DNA of 64,000 nt from Microbacterium murale (GTDB lineage Bacteria; Actinomycetota; Actinomycetes; Actinomycetales; Microbacteriaceae): the NCBI RefSeq assembly GCF_014635185.1, contig NZ_BMCM01000003.1:171623-235622 (forward strand), in the 5' to 3' direction. The number at the start of each line of letters is the position of its first letter. The first letter of the stretch is position 1. A program made the position numbers and the translations under genes. The notes below the pieces were generated by a model, which saw only the letters and a list, made by a program, of their open reading frames with translations, had not been told where the DNA came from and did no database searches. Positions 46,000-54,192 of the stretch are shown one piece after another.

Positions 46000-46557
46000 T
46001 CAGCCTGCGCGCCGGTAGTGCATGGCGACCGCGCCGTTGTGCAGTGGCTGTGCTGAGATCAGCTCGAGCTTTCGCGTGCCGGCCAGCCCGCGCTGATACA
46101 GAGTCGGGCCGTGGCCTGTGATCACGGGGTGGACGAGGAACCTGTACTCGTCGATCAGCTCCAACCGGTCCAACTCGGTCGCGAGCGCGCCGCTGCCGAG
46201 GAGAACGCCATCCGGGGTCGCATCCTTGAGCTTCTGCACGCCCGTTCGCAGGTCGCCGGCGATGTGGTGGCTGTTGTTCCACGGGAATTCGCTTCGCGTG
46301 GACGAGACCACGTACTTCGGCTTGGCATCGAGTTTGACCGCCCAATCGCGCAGTGCCGCCGGTGCGTCTTCTTCGCCGCGGGCGACGGCCGGCCAGGCGC
46401 TCTCCATCATCTCGTAGGTGACGCGGCCCCATAGCATCGCCCCGGCGCCGTCCATCATCCGAGTGAAGTGGGCGTGCGTCTCGTCATCGGCGATACCCTC
46501 CTGATGATCGACGCATCCGTCCAGAGTGACGTTGATGCTGAAGGTCAGGAGTCCCAT
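46000..46557 (-). CDS. RibD C-terminal/dihydrofolate reductase-fold protein
   Basis: 185 aa of the DHFR-like RibD_C family (MLWGRVTYEMMESAWP, KYVVSSTRSEFPWNN, GSGALATELDRLELIDEYRFLVHPVITGHG). These are NADPH-type reductases of unknown substrate, not FolA. ATG 46557 follows TATACT by six bases, so leaderless. Adjacent to tRNA-Val(CAC). Confidence 0.88.
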   Translation of the reverse strand: MGLLTFSINVTLDGCVDHQEGIADDETHAHFTRMMDGAGAMLWGRVTYEMMESAWPAVARGEEDAPAALRDWAVKLDAKPKYVVSSTRSEFPWNNSHHIAGDLRTGVQKLKDATPDGVLLGSGALATELDRLELIDEYRFLVHPVITGHGPTLYQRGLAGTRKLELISAQPLHNGAVAMHYRRAG

Positions 46558-46581
46558 GCGGGGAGTATAGATCTGACAGGG

Positions 46582-46657
46582 TGGTGGGCGATACCGGACT
46601 CGAACCGATGACCTCTTCCGTGTGAAGGAAGCGCGCTACCAACTGCGCCAATCGCCC
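46582..46657 (-). tRNA. tRNA-Val (CAC)
   Basis: Cloverleaf on the minus strand: acceptor GGGCGAT/ATCGCCC, anticodon loop TTCACAC between CTTCC and GGAAG, TpsiC sequence GGTTCGAGTCC, discriminator A. The 3' CCA is encoded (46582-46584). Reads GUG. Confidence 0.95.
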
Positions 46658-46747
46658 ATGACCCAGGGGGTCGAGAAACGATATTACCCGAACGCCGGAC
46701 ACGCTCACGACCAAACCGCATGACACGCGCGAGATCGGGTTTCGGTT

Positions 46748-46775
46748 TTGCGGGATCGAAATGATCGGCTAATGT
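46748..46775 (+). promoter_or_regulatory. Promoter of the tRNA-Gly-Cys-Val cluster
   Basis: TTGCGG (46748-46753) and TAATGT (46770-46775) with a 16-bp spacer; transcription would start about 25 bp before tRNA-Gly. Confidence 0.55.
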
Positions 46776-46806
46776 TTTACAAGTGCCCGGTCAGCCGGAA
46801 CACAAC

Positions 46807-46878
46807 GCGGATGTAGCGCAGTGGTAGCGCATCACCTTGCCAAGGTGAGGGTCGCGAGTTCGAATCTCGTCATCCGCT
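46807..46878 (+). tRNA. tRNA-Gly (GCC)
   Basis: Acceptor GCGGATG/CATCCGC, anticodon loop TTGCCAA, TpsiC GAGTTCGAATCTC, discriminator T. CCA not encoded. Confidence 0.95.
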
Positions 46879-46932
46879 CGAGTGCAGGAGTCTCTTTCTG
46901 AGAGGCTCACGGCACGTGGGGTCAATCCACAC

Positions 46933-47003
46933 GGTGGCGTGGCCGAGCGGCTAGGCACCGGCCTGCAAAGCCGTTTACACGGGTTCGAATCCCGTCGCCA
47001 CCT
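46933..47003 (+). tRNA. tRNA-Cys (GCA)
   Basis: Acceptor GGTGGCG/CGCCACC, anticodon loop CTGCAAA, TpsiC GGGTTCGAATCCC, discriminator T as required for Cys. CCA not encoded. Confidence 0.95.
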
Positions 47004-47031
47004 CGTCGCTTCAACTGAATAGCCTTTACAG

Positions 47032-47103
47032 GCGCGATTGGCGCAGCGGTAGCGCGCTTCCCTGACACGGAAGAGGTCACTGGTTCGATCCCAGTATCGC
47101 GCA
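47032..47103 (+). tRNA. tRNA-Val (GAC)
   Basis: Acceptor GCGCGAT/ATCGCGC, anticodon loop CTGACAC between CTTCC and GGAAG, discriminator A. Closely resembles the divergent tRNA-Val(CAC) through the D and anticodon arms. CCA not encoded. Confidence 0.95.
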
Positions 47104-47108
47104 CACTT

Positions 47109-47136
47109 AAAAACCCCCGGTTCTCCGGGGGTTTTC
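47109..47136 (+). terminator. Rho-independent terminator of the tRNA cluster
   Basis: Stem AAAACCCCCGG / CCGGGGGTTTT around TTCT, ending in a T-run; classical and strong. Confidence 0.9.
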
Positions 47137-47160
47137 TCGTTGCTGCGGGAGTCTCGCCGT

Positions 47161-47313
47161 TCAGCCACCCGACGGGTTCTCTAGCGGCTTGCCTTCGTCG
47201 TCGGTGGTCTCATCCTCCAACACTTGTTCGGCATCGTCGGGGGCTCCGCCGGAAGCGGTGTCGGCCTCCTCGTTGGCACCGGGTGTTCCGTGGGTGTTGC
47301 TCGGATCGCTCAT
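47161..47313 (-). CDS. Small acidic protein, unknown
   Basis: 50 aa from ATG 47313, preceded by GAGGAC. Entirely hydrophilic: Asp/Glu about one quarter, many Gly/Thr, no Cys, ends in KPLENPSGG. Probably disordered. Looks coding from its ribosome site and codon pattern; I do not recognise a family. Confidence 0.6.
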   Translation of the reverse strand: MSDPSNTHGTPGANEEADTASGGAPDDAEQVLEDETTDDEGKPLENPSGG

Positions 47314-47428
47314 GTTCTGTCCTCTTTCTCTCGATCGGTGTCCCGACACTACTTCCGGCCGTGCGCTGGGACGAGGGGATTGACAGCGCCGACGGCATCC
47401 GAGCCTCCCGCCGTGTGAGAGAATTGAG

Positions 47429-47452
47429 ATGTTCACGCGTCGTCCCTTCTAG
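47429..47452 (+). CDS. Candidate leader peptide upstream of thrS (MFTRRPF)
   Basis: A seven-codon ORF ATG-TTC-ACG-CGT-CGT-CCC-TTC-TAG, 16 bp before the hairpin at 47468. It contains one Thr and tandem Arg codons. It could be the sensor peptide of a ribosome-controlled attenuator, or chance. Confidence 0.3.
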   Translation: MFTRRPF

Positions 47453-47467
47453 ACGAACGTGATCGAC

Positions 47468-47496
47468 GCTCCCGTGGACTTCCACTCCACGGGAGC
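47468..47496 (+). terminator. Hairpin in the thrS leader (terminator or attenuator)
   Basis: A perfect 11-bp stem: GCTCCCGTGGA (47468-47478) with TCCACGGGAGC (47486-47496), followed by a T-containing tail. An upstream CTCCCG..GTG segment (47405-47415) could pair with the right arm instead, giving an alternative fold. Confidence 0.6.
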
Positions 47497-47562
47497 ACTT
47501 CTCGTTAACGGGACGCCCGAGTCCTACCGGCTCCGCGCGCGCAGACGATGCCGCGAGGCGAG

Positions 47563-47568
47563 TAGCCT
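47563..47568 (+). promoter_or_regulatory. Probable proximal -10 of thrS
   Basis: TAGCCT, with a start expected near 47575 and GGAG at 47584-47587 ahead of the GTG. It lies downstream of the hairpin, so thrS would have one promoter that bypasses the leader. Confidence 0.45.
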
Positions 47569-47593
47569 AGAGGCGACCCAAATGGAGTGATCA

Positions 47594-49585
47594 GTGCCTG
47601 AAAACGCCCAGCCGACAGACGGCTTCGCCTTGTTCTCTGACCGATCCGTCGTCGCGATGCGCGTCAACGGCGAACTCAAGGATCTCGCGACCACCGTGAC
47701 GACGACCGATGAGGTCTTGCCGGTCACGATCGACAGCGAAGACGGGCTCGCGATCCTGCGGCACTCGACGGCGCACGTCCTCGCCCAGGCGGTACAGCGC
47801 ATCAACCCGCAGGCGAACCTTGGCATCGGCCCGCCGATCACCGACGGGTTCTACTACGACTTCGGCGTCGAGACGCCCTTCACCCCCGAGGACATCAAGG
47901 CGATCTCGAAGGAGATGCAGCGCATCGTCCGCGAGGGGCAGCGCTTCGTGCGCCGCGTCGTCACGGATGACGAGGCTCGCGCCGAACTGGCGAACGAGCC
48001 GTTCAAGCTCGAGCTCATCGGGCTCAAGGGCGGCAACAAGGAAGCGGCCGAAGGCGCATCCGTCGAGGTGGGCGCCGGCGAGCTGACGATCTACGACAAC
48101 ACCACGAAGGACGGCGAGGTCGTCTGGAAGGATCTCTGCCGCGGTCCGCACCTGCCCAGCACCCGCATGATCGGCAATGGCTGGGACCTCACCCGCATCG
48201 CCGCCGCCTACTGGCGCGGCAGCGAGAAGAACCCGCAGCTGCAGCGGATCTACGGCACCGCATGGCCGACCAAGGACGAGCTGCGCGCCTACCAGCACCG
48301 CCTCGAAGAGGCCGCCAAGCGTGACCACCGCCGCCTCGGCAAGGAACTCGACCTCTTCTCGTTCCCCGAGGAGATCGGCTCCGGTCTGTCGGTCTGGCAC
48401 CCTCGTGGCGGGATGATCCGCGGCGAGATGGAGCAGCACGCGCGCAAGCGCCACATCGAGGGCGGTTACACCTACGTCTACACGCCGCACATCTCGAAGG
48501 AAGACCTCTTCCTCACCTCGAACCACCTCGTCACCTACAAGGAGGGCATGTTCCCTCCGATCGTGATGGATGAGGAGCGCGACGAGAACGGCGAGATCAC
48601 CAAGCAGGGCCAGGACTACTACCTGAAGCCCATGAACTGCCCGATGCACATCCTGATCTACAAGGAGCGTGCGCGCAGCTACCGTGATCTGCCGCTGCGC
48701 CTTGCGGAGAACGGCACCGTGTACCGTAACGAGCTCTCCGGCGCTCTGCACGGCCTCACCCGCGTGCGCGGCTTCACCCAGGACGATTCGCATCTCTTCG
48801 TCACGCCGGACCAGCTGGAGGATGAGGTCGCGAAGGTCCTGGAGTTCATCCTGTCGATGCTCCGCGACTTCGGTCTCACCGACTTCGAACTCGAGCTGTC
48901 GATGAAGGACGACGAGAAGTCCAAGTGGATCGGCTCGGACGAGTTCTGGGAGTCGTCCACCGACGCGCTGCGACGGGTCGCCGTGGCATCCGGTCTCAAG
49001 CTCACCGAAGTGCCGGGCGAGGCCGCCTTCTACGGTCCCAAGATCGACCTGAAGACGCGGGATGCGATCGGCCGCACCTGGCAGCTGTCCACCGTGCAGG
49101 TCGACCCGAACCTGCCAGAGCGCTTCGACCTCGAGTTCATGGACAGGGACGGGCAGAAGAAGCGCCCGATCATGATCCACCGCGCGCTGTTCGGCTCGAT
49201 CGAGCGGTTCTTCGCGATCCTGCTCGAGCACTACGCCGGTGACTTCCCGGTGTGGCTCTCGCCTGTGCAGGTCGTCGGCATCCCCGTCGCGGACGACTTC
49301 GCCGACTACCTCGGCGAGGTCATCACGACGCTGCGTGACGGCGGTGTGCGCGCCGAACTCGACACATCTGACGACCGGATGCAGAAGAAGATCCGCACCC
49401 ACACCACGGGCAAGGTTCCTCTGATCCTCATCGCGGGGGAGAAGGACCGGGATGCCGGTACGGTTTCCTTCCGGTTCCGTGATGGTACTCAGGAGAACGG
49501 CGTGCCGATCGCGGATGCTGTCGCACGCATCCGTATCGCGATCGACACCCACGCGCTCGTGCACACCGTGGAGGACCTGGCGTGA
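47594..49585 (+). CDS. thrS: Threonyl-tRNA synthetase
   Basis: 663 aa class II synthetase. The N-terminal region is shorter than E. coli ThrRS at the TGS domain; the editing domain has [12 protein letters not shown] and the CRGPHLP zinc-type motif; the catalytic core has [11 protein letters not shown] and FTQDDSHLF; the C-terminal anticodon domain begins near [11 protein letters not shown] 47594 with GGAG six bases upstream. The stop overlaps the HIT gene (GTGA). Confidence 0.97.
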   Translation: MPENAQPTDGFALFSDRSVVAMRVNGELKDLATTVTTTDEVLPVTIDSEDGLAILRHSTAHVLAQAVQRINPQANLGIGPPITDGFYYDFGVETPFTPEDIKAISKEMQRIVREGQRFVRRVVTDDEARAELANEPFKLELIGLKGGNKEAAEGASVEVGAGELTIYDNTTKDGEVVWKDLCRGPHLPSTRMIGNGWDLTRIAAAYWRGSEKNPQLQRIYGTAWPTKDELRAYQHRLEEAAKRDHRRLGKELDLFSFPEEIGSGLSVWHPRGGMIRGEMEQHARKRHIEGGYTYVYTPHISKEDLFLTSNHLVTYKEGMFPPIVMDEERDENGEITKQGQDYYLKPMNCPMHILIYKERARSYRDLPLRLAENGTVYRNELSGALHGLTRVRGFTQDDSHLFVTPDQLEDEVAKVLEFILSMLRDFGLTDFELELSMKDDEKSKWIGSDEFWESSTDALRRVAVASGLKLTEVPGEAAFYGPKIDLKTRDAIGRTWQLSTVQVDPNLPERFDLEFMDRDGQKKRPIMIHRALFGSIERFFAILLEHYAGDFPVWLSPVQVVGIPVADDFADYLGEVITTLRDGGVRAELDTSDDRMQKKIRTHTTGKVPLILIAGEKDRDAGTVSFRFRDGTQENGVPIADAVARIRIAIDTHALVHTVEDLA

Positions 49586-50175
49586 CCTCGGCGCCGGACC
49601 CTTCGATCGCTGACGCCACGTCGGGGACCGAGGCGCCCGGCGTGGGCGCGGAGGACGCCGGGCACCTGGCCGGCATCCCCGATGAGTTCCAGCGCCTGTG
49701 GACCCCGCACCGGATGGCCTACATCCAGGCGGGACCGCAGCCATTGCGCGACGAGTGCCCGTTCTGCGAAGCGCCGAAGCATCCGGATGCCGAGCGACTG
49801 ATCGTCGCGCGCGGCGAGACCGCCTACGTCCTGCTGAACCTGTTCCCGTACAACTCTGGCCACCTGCTCGTGTGCCCGTACCGTCACATCGCGACGTACG
49901 ATCAGGCCACGGCGGAGGAGGTCGCTGAGATCGGTGCTCTGACGCAGACCGGCATGCGCGTGCTTCGTGAGGTGTCGAACTGCGACGGCTTCAACCTGGG
50001 CATGAACCAGGGCGCGGTCGCCGGCGCCGGCGTCGACGGGCACCTGCACCAGCACATCGTGCCGCGGTGGAAATCGGACTCGAACTTCTTCCCGATCATC
50101 GCCAAGACCAAGGCGCTGCCGCAGCTGCTCGGACAGGTGCGCGAGGCCGTGGCTCACGCCTGGCCGCAGGAGTGA
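49582..50175 (+). CDS. HIT-domain protein
   Basis: 197 aa. Histidine-triad nucleotide hydrolase/transferase with HLHQHIVP as the triad, plus [18 protein letters not shown]. The two Cys in [11 protein letters not shown] suggest zinc binding. Co-transcribed with thrS (4-bp overlap), a conserved actinobacterial pair. In many relatives pgsA follows; here it does not. Confidence 0.92.
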   Translation: MTSAPDPSIADATSGTEAPGVGAEDAGHLAGIPDEFQRLWTPHRMAYIQAGPQPLRDECPFCEAPKHPDAERLIVARGETAYVLLNLFPYNSGHLLVCPYRHIATYDQATAEEVAEIGALTQTGMRVLREVSNCDGFNLGMNQGAVAGAGVDGHLHQHIVPRWKSDSNFFPIIAKTKALPQLLGQVREAVAHAWPQE

Positions 50176-50180
50176 GGCCT

Positions 50181-50216
50181 GGGCTGAGGCTTCGACTCGC
50201 TTCGCTCGCTCAGCCC
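50181..50216 (+). terminator. Hairpin after the thrS-HIT operon
   Basis: GGGCTGAG (50181-50188) pairs with CTCAGCCC (50209-50216), then GTTTCGTCTC. It lies at the start of the repeat region described next. Confidence 0.5.
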
Positions 50217-50232
50217 GTTTCGTCTCGCTGAC

Positions 50233-50285
50233 GCTCGCTCAACGACCCGCGGGGTAGGTGCCGTGCTCGCTCAACGACCCGCGGG
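50233..50285. repeat. Two 21-bp direct repeats, intergenic
   Basis: A 21-bp unit beginning GCTCGCTCAACGACC and ending CGCGGG occurs at 50233-50253 and again at 50265-50285, identical, 32 bp apart. A related CGCTTCGCTCGCTCA stretch lies at 50198-50212. It resembles dispersed GC-rich intergenic repeats found in this family; the function is unknown. Confidence 0.75.
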
Positions 50286-50293
50286 ATTTGCGG

Positions 50294-51145
50294 TCAGCGG
50301 ACCTGACGGGCGGCGAACTGCAGCTTCGGGTGCGCGTATGACTCCTGCGCCTCGATGAGCTGCAATTCGCGCTCGCCCGAGTCCAGCGTCAGCTGCAGCA
50401 GATCGAACACGCTCGACGCGGTGCGCTCGAGAGCGATCTTCGCGCTGCCCGTGGAAACGTAGTGCGCCGTGAACAGCGCGGCCGTCACGTCACCGGACCC
50501 GTTCGCCTTCATCGGCAGGAACGGCGTCTGCACGATCCAGGCCCCGGCATCGTCGACGGCGAGCATCTCGATCGTGCCCTCCTCACGGTCGGGGCGCTCG
50601 ACACTCGTGACGAGCACGGTCGACGGGCCCATCGCGCGAGCGGCGTCGACCGAGGCGAGAGTCGACTCCAGCGTGTCGGGCTCAGTGCCTGTGAGGAAGC
50701 CCAGCTCGAACTGATTCGGCGTGATGATGTCGGCGACCGGTACGACGCGCTCGCGCAGGAGCTCGGGGATCGCCGGCGCGACGAAGCATCCTGATTTCGC
50801 ATTGCCCATCACGGGATCGCACGCATATAGCGCCTTCGGATTGGCGGCCTTCACGCGGGAGACGGCATCGATGATGACGTCTCCGATGCCTTCGCCGCCC
50901 TGATAGCCCGACAGGATCGCGTCGACCTGGGGGAACGCGCCACGCTCCTCTATACCGGTGATGACGTCGGCGACATCGCTCGGGTCGATCAGGGGTCCGC
51001 GCCACGCGCCGTAACCGGTGTGGTTCGAGAAGTTCACCGTGTACACGGGAAGCACGTCGACACCGATGCGCTGAAGGGGGAACACCGCGGCGGAATTGCC
51101 GACGTGGCCGTAGGCGACAGCTGACTGGATCGAGAGGATCTTCAT
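50294..51145 (-). CDS. pdxY: Pyridoxal/pyridoxine/pyridoxamine kinase
   Basis: 283 aa, ribokinase superfamily. Salvages pyridoxal to PLP. Seen: the N-terminal SIQSAVAYGHVGNSAAVFPLQ typical of PdxY/PdxK, TPNQFELGFLTG and the anion-hole PMKANGSGDVTAALF. ATG 51145 with GAAGG upstream. It lies after pdxR on the same strand. Confidence 0.92.
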   Translation of the reverse strand: MKILSIQSAVAYGHVGNSAAVFPLQRIGVDVLPVYTVNFSNHTGYGAWRGPLIDPSDVADVITGIEERGAFPQVDAILSGYQGGEGIGDVIIDAVSRVKAANPKALYACDPVMGNAKSGCFVAPAIPELLRERVVPVADIITPNQFELGFLTGTEPDTLESTLASVDAARAMGPSTVLVTSVERPDREEGTIEMLAVDDAGAWIVQTPFLPMKANGSGDVTAALFTAHYVSTGSAKIALERTASSVFDLLQLTLDSGERELQLIEAQESYAHPKLQFAARQVR

Positions 51146-51192
51146 CCTTCGATCTTCTCACTGCTGAGGGCCGCCCCGCGCACCTCAGCGCC

Positions 51193-52500
51193 TCAGCGCA
51201 CTGCACCCGCGATATCGGCCACCAGCTGCTCGGCCTCGTCATCTGTGAGATCGTGCACCGTGAGCCGCAGATGACGTGACGGCGTATCCGCGTTCGTGAG
51301 CGAGAATCCGTCGCCGGTTCGTACCAACCAGCCACGACGCATCAGTCGCTCCGACACCGTCTGCGCGGGGATCGGCAGCTCGACCCACAGATTCATGCCG
51401 TCCACGTAGCGTGTCTGGATCCCGTGTGCGCGCAACTGCTCTGCGAACGCCGCGTTGTGTTCGGCGTAGTGCGCGCCTGCGGCACGGATCGCCCCGCGCA
51501 CATCCTTGTCGTCGAGCAGCCCCAGCGTCAGGCGCTGCAGCAGGTGGCTCACCCAGGTGGTGCCGGGGCTCAGGCGCATGGCGAGTCGCTCGGCGGTCTC
51601 GGGATCTGTCGCCGCGACCGCGAGGCACATGTCAGGGCCGAGGAACTTCGACACCGACCGCAACAGCGCGAAGCGCCTGTGATCCGGGCCGATCAGACTC
51701 TCGTACCCGCGTGCCGAGAGCATCGAGAAGTGGTCGTCCTCGATGATCAGGACATAGGGATGCTCCGCCAACAGCGCCCTCAGCGCGGCAGCACGTGCGG
51801 GGGAGAGACTCACCCCCGTCGGGTTCTGCGCCCGAGGGGTGCAGATGATCGCCCTGACCCCGGCCTCGAGCGCCGCACGCAGTCCGTCGACCGTCATCCC
51901 CTCGTCATCCACAGGGACCGGAACGGCCCGATACCCGCCGAGCCGCACGGTGTGGATGCTGGCGAGGAAGCACGGATCCTCGAGGGCAACGGCGTCGTCG
52001 CGCATCAATGCCTGCGCGAGCAGCCGCTCGACGGCATCCACCGCTCCGCTGGTGATGGTGATGCGGAAGTCGTCCGCGGGGAGATCCGGGGAGATCCACT
52101 GCCGCGCCCACGCCTCCAGGTCGGTGTCGATCACGGGTTCGCCGTAGAGCACTGGTCGCCCGGTGACCGTCGCCAGCACGGGGGTGGGATCGGGAATCAG
52201 CCGAGGGTCGGGGTTGCCGGTGCCGACGTCGCGCAGCACGGTGTCGGCGGCGTAGCCCTCTTGCGCGACCGCATCGTGCTCGACCAGCATGGTGCCCGCG
52301 CGTCCACGACTGACGACGAGTCCTGCCTGCGCCAGTTGCCGGTATGCCGCGACGGTGGTGTTGCGGTTCACTCCGAGGCGCGCTGCGAGCTCGCGCACCG
52401 GGGGGAGCGGGGAGCCGGGACGCAGCACACCGCGGTCGCGCAGTTCGCGCACGCTCGTCGCGATGTCGGATGCTGTGGTACCCGTGATCTGGTCGTTCAT
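51193..52500 (-). CDS. pdxR: MocR/GntR-type regulator, PdxR
   Basis: 435 aa from ATG 52500. An N-terminal winged helix (about 10-75; [21 protein letters not shown]) is joined to a fold-I aminotransferase domain with the PLP lysine in [10 protein letters not shown]. It senses PLP and activates pdxST in Corynebacterium, Listeria and others. The 5-residue longer start at 52515 would lie upstream of the transcription start predicted from TAGACT (complement of 52519-52524), so 52500 is preferred. Divergent from pdxS, as in characterised systems. Confidence 0.9.
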   Translation of the reverse strand: MNDQITGTTASDIATSVRELRDRGVLRPGSPLPPVRELAARLGVNRNTTVAAYRQLAQAGLVVSRGRAGTMLVEHDAVAQEGYAADTVLRDVGTGNPDPRLIPDPTPVLATVTGRPVLYGEPVIDTDLEAWARQWISPDLPADDFRITITSGAVDAVERLLAQALMRDDAVALEDPCFLASIHTVRLGGYRAVPVPVDDEGMTVDGLRAALEAGVRAIICTPRAQNPTGVSLSPARAAALRALLAEHPYVLIIEDDHFSMLSARGYESLIGPDHRRFALLRSVSKFLGPDMCLAVAATDPETAERLAMRLSPGTTWVSHLLQRLTLGLLDDKDVRGAIRAAGAHYAEHNAAFAEQLRAHGIQTRYVDGMNLWVELPIPAQTVSERLMRRGWLVRTGDGFSLTNADTPSRHLRLTVHDLTDDEAEQLVADIAGAVR

Positions 52501-52596
52501 CTCACCCCTCGACATGTGAGTCTACGGGGCGCAGCGGCAGTGGTATCTTTTGGCATAGATCAAAGTGCACGTTTGGATACCCGGAAGGAACAGCTC
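52501..52596. promoter_or_regulatory. pdxR/pdxS divergent control region
   Basis: AT-richer than its surroundings. AGTGGTATCT (52540-52549) and CAAAGTGC (52561-52568) resemble the corynebacterial PdxR motif core AAAGTGG. GGTATC (52542-52547) and GATACC (52576-52581) form a spaced inverted repeat. GGAAGGA before the pdxS ATG is the ribosome site. Confidence 0.45.
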
Positions 52597-53514
52597 ATGG
52601 CTGCAGACCAGAATCCCGCCACCGGCCAGAACCCCACGACGGGGTCATCGCGCGTCAAGCGCGGTCTTGCGGAGATGCTCAAGGGCGGCGTCATCATGGA
52701 CGTCGTCACCGCAGAGCAGGCCAAGATCGCCGAAGACGCCGGCGCCGTCGCGGTCATGGCACTCGAGCGTGTTCCGGCCGACATCCGTGCACAGGGCGGC
52801 GTCTCGCGCATGAGCGACCCGGACATGATCGACAGCATCATCGAGACCGTCTCGATTCCGGTCATGGCGAAGGCGCGCATCGGGCACTTCGTCGAGGCGC
52901 AGGTGCTGCAGGAACTGGGCGTCGACTACATCGACGAGTCCGAGGTGCTCTCGCCCGCCGACTATGTGAACCACATCGACAAGTTCGGCTTCAAGGTTCC
53001 CTTCGTCTGCGGCGCGACCAACCTGGGTGAGGCACTGCGGCGCATCAACGAGGGCGCGGCCATGATCCGATCCAAGGGCGAGGCGGGCACCGGAGACATC
53101 TCCGAGGCCATGAAGCACATCCGCAAGATCCGCGGCGAGATCGCTGCGCTCACCGCACTGCCCAAGGACGAGCTGTTCGTCGCGGCGAAGGAGCTTCAGG
53201 CACCGTACGAGCTCGTCGCCGAGATCGCGGAGACCGGAAAGCTGCCTGTCGTGCTGTTCGTCGCGGGTGGCGTCGCCACACCGGCGGATGCCGCGATGAT
53301 GATGCAACTCGGTGCGGACGGCGTGTTCGTCGGCTCCGGCATCTTCAAATCCGGCAACCCTGTGGAGCGCGCCGCCGCGATCGTGAAGGCCACGACGTTC
53401 TACGACGACGCCAAGGTCGTCGCCGAGGTCTCACGCGGACTGGGCGAGGCCATGGTCGGCATCAACGTCTCCGACCTGCCCGCACCGCACCGCCTCGCCG
53501 AGCGTGGCTGGTAA
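52597..53514 (+). CDS. pdxS: Pyridoxal 5'-phosphate synthase, PdxS subunit
   Basis: 305 aa. Builds PLP from ribose 5-phosphate, glyceraldehyde 3-phosphate and ammonia on a TIM barrel. Seen: [20 protein letters not shown], the Schiff-base lysine in VMAKARIGH, and the second lysine region [12 protein letters not shown]. Forms a 12+12 complex with PdxT, whose gene overlaps by 11 bp. The N-terminal 15 residues are a short extension rich in Asn/Thr/Gly. Confidence 0.97.
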   Translation: MAADQNPATGQNPTTGSSRVKRGLAEMLKGGVIMDVVTAEQAKIAEDAGAVAVMALERVPADIRAQGGVSRMSDPDMIDSIIETVSIPVMAKARIGHFVEAQVLQELGVDYIDESEVLSPADYVNHIDKFGFKVPFVCGATNLGEALRRINEGAAMIRSKGEAGTGDISEAMKHIRKIRGEIAALTALPKDELFVAAKELQAPYELVAEIAETGKLPVVLFVAGGVATPADAAMMMQLGADGVFVGSGIFKSGNPVERAAAIVKATTFYDDAKVVAEVSRGLGEAMVGINVSDLPAPHRLAERGW

Positions 53515-54097
53515 CCCCACCGTCGGCGTCCTCGCCCTTCAGGGCGATGTCCGCGAACACGAGCGGATTCTGCACGACCTCGGGGCGGCCGTCATCCGCG
53601 TGCGCCGCCCCGAGGAGCTCGCGCAGGTCTCAGGACTCGTGATCCCGGGCGGAGAATCGAGCGTTATCGACAAGCTGTCGCGGCTGTTCGGTCTGCAGCA
53701 TCCGATTCGCGACGCGATCCGCGACGGGATGCCGGTGCTCGGTACGTGCGCAGGACTCATCATGCTCGCCGACAGCCTGGTGGATGCTATCGACGGTCAG
53801 GAGTCGTTCGGCGGCCTGGACGTCGTCGTGCGGCGCAACGCCTTCGGCAGGCAGGTCGAATCCTTCGAGGCCGATCTCGACGTCTCGGGGTTCGACGACG
53901 GTCCCGTCCACGCGGCGTTCATCCGCGGACCGGTGATCGAGCACGTCGGGCCGAACGCGACGGCGCTGGCCAGCCTCGACGACGGTCGGGTCGTCGCGGT
54001 CGAGCAGGGCGCGCTGCTGGGGATCAGCTTCCACCCCGAGATCACGGAGGAGACGCGCTTCCACCAGCGGTTCCTGTCGAGTGTGAATGCCCGCTGA
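53504..54097 (+). CDS. pdxT: Pyridoxal 5'-phosphate synthase, glutaminase PdxT
   Basis: 197 aa class I glutaminase that feeds ammonia to PdxS. Catalytic C82 (GTCAGL), H177 and E179 (FHPE); IPGGESSV near 47-54. The GTG start lies inside the pdxS 3' end. Confidence 0.96.
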   Translation: MAGNPTVGVLALQGDVREHERILHDLGAAVIRVRRPEELAQVSGLVIPGGESSVIDKLSRLFGLQHPIRDAIRDGMPVLGTCAGLIMLADSLVDAIDGQESFGGLDVVVRRNAFGRQVESFEADLDVSGFDDGPVHAAFIRGPVIEHVGPNATALASLDDGRVVAVEQGALLGISFHPEITEETRFHQRFLSSVNAR

Positions 54098-54102
54098 CCC
54101 GC

Positions 54103-54163
54103 ACACTTGTCGGCTCAGATCACGGGTGTCGGCTGAAACCGGGGAATTTCGGCTGACAAGTGT
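54103..54163. repeat. Intergenic inverted repeat
   Basis: ACACTTGTC (54103-54111) and GACAAGTGT (54155-54163) are exact inverse arms; TCGGCT recurs three times between and inside them. It sits between convergent pdxT and the decarboxylase gene. It may act as a bidirectional terminator or be a small non-autonomous dispersed element. Confidence 0.6.
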
Positions 54164-54192
54164 ATTCCGGACCGACAGGTGCAACTCGGAGG

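Noticed and set aside
46000-46557. Dihydrofolate reductase (folA)
   Set aside because: The sequence fits the RibD C-terminal-like family rather than FolA and there is no thyA neighbour.
46582-47103. tRNA cluster as an integration site of a mobile element
   Set aside because: No integrase, attachment-type duplication of a tRNA 3' end or phage gene is present nearby.
47314-47593. T-box riboswitch upstream of thrS
   Set aside because: No T-box sequence (AGGGUGGNACCGCG-like) or specifier-loop architecture is seen; only a mini-ORF and a simple hairpin.
47591-49744. 717-residue open frame on the minus strand opposite thrS
   Set aside because: Same reason: thrS is unambiguous on the plus strand and the antisense frame has no recognisable motif or ribosome site.
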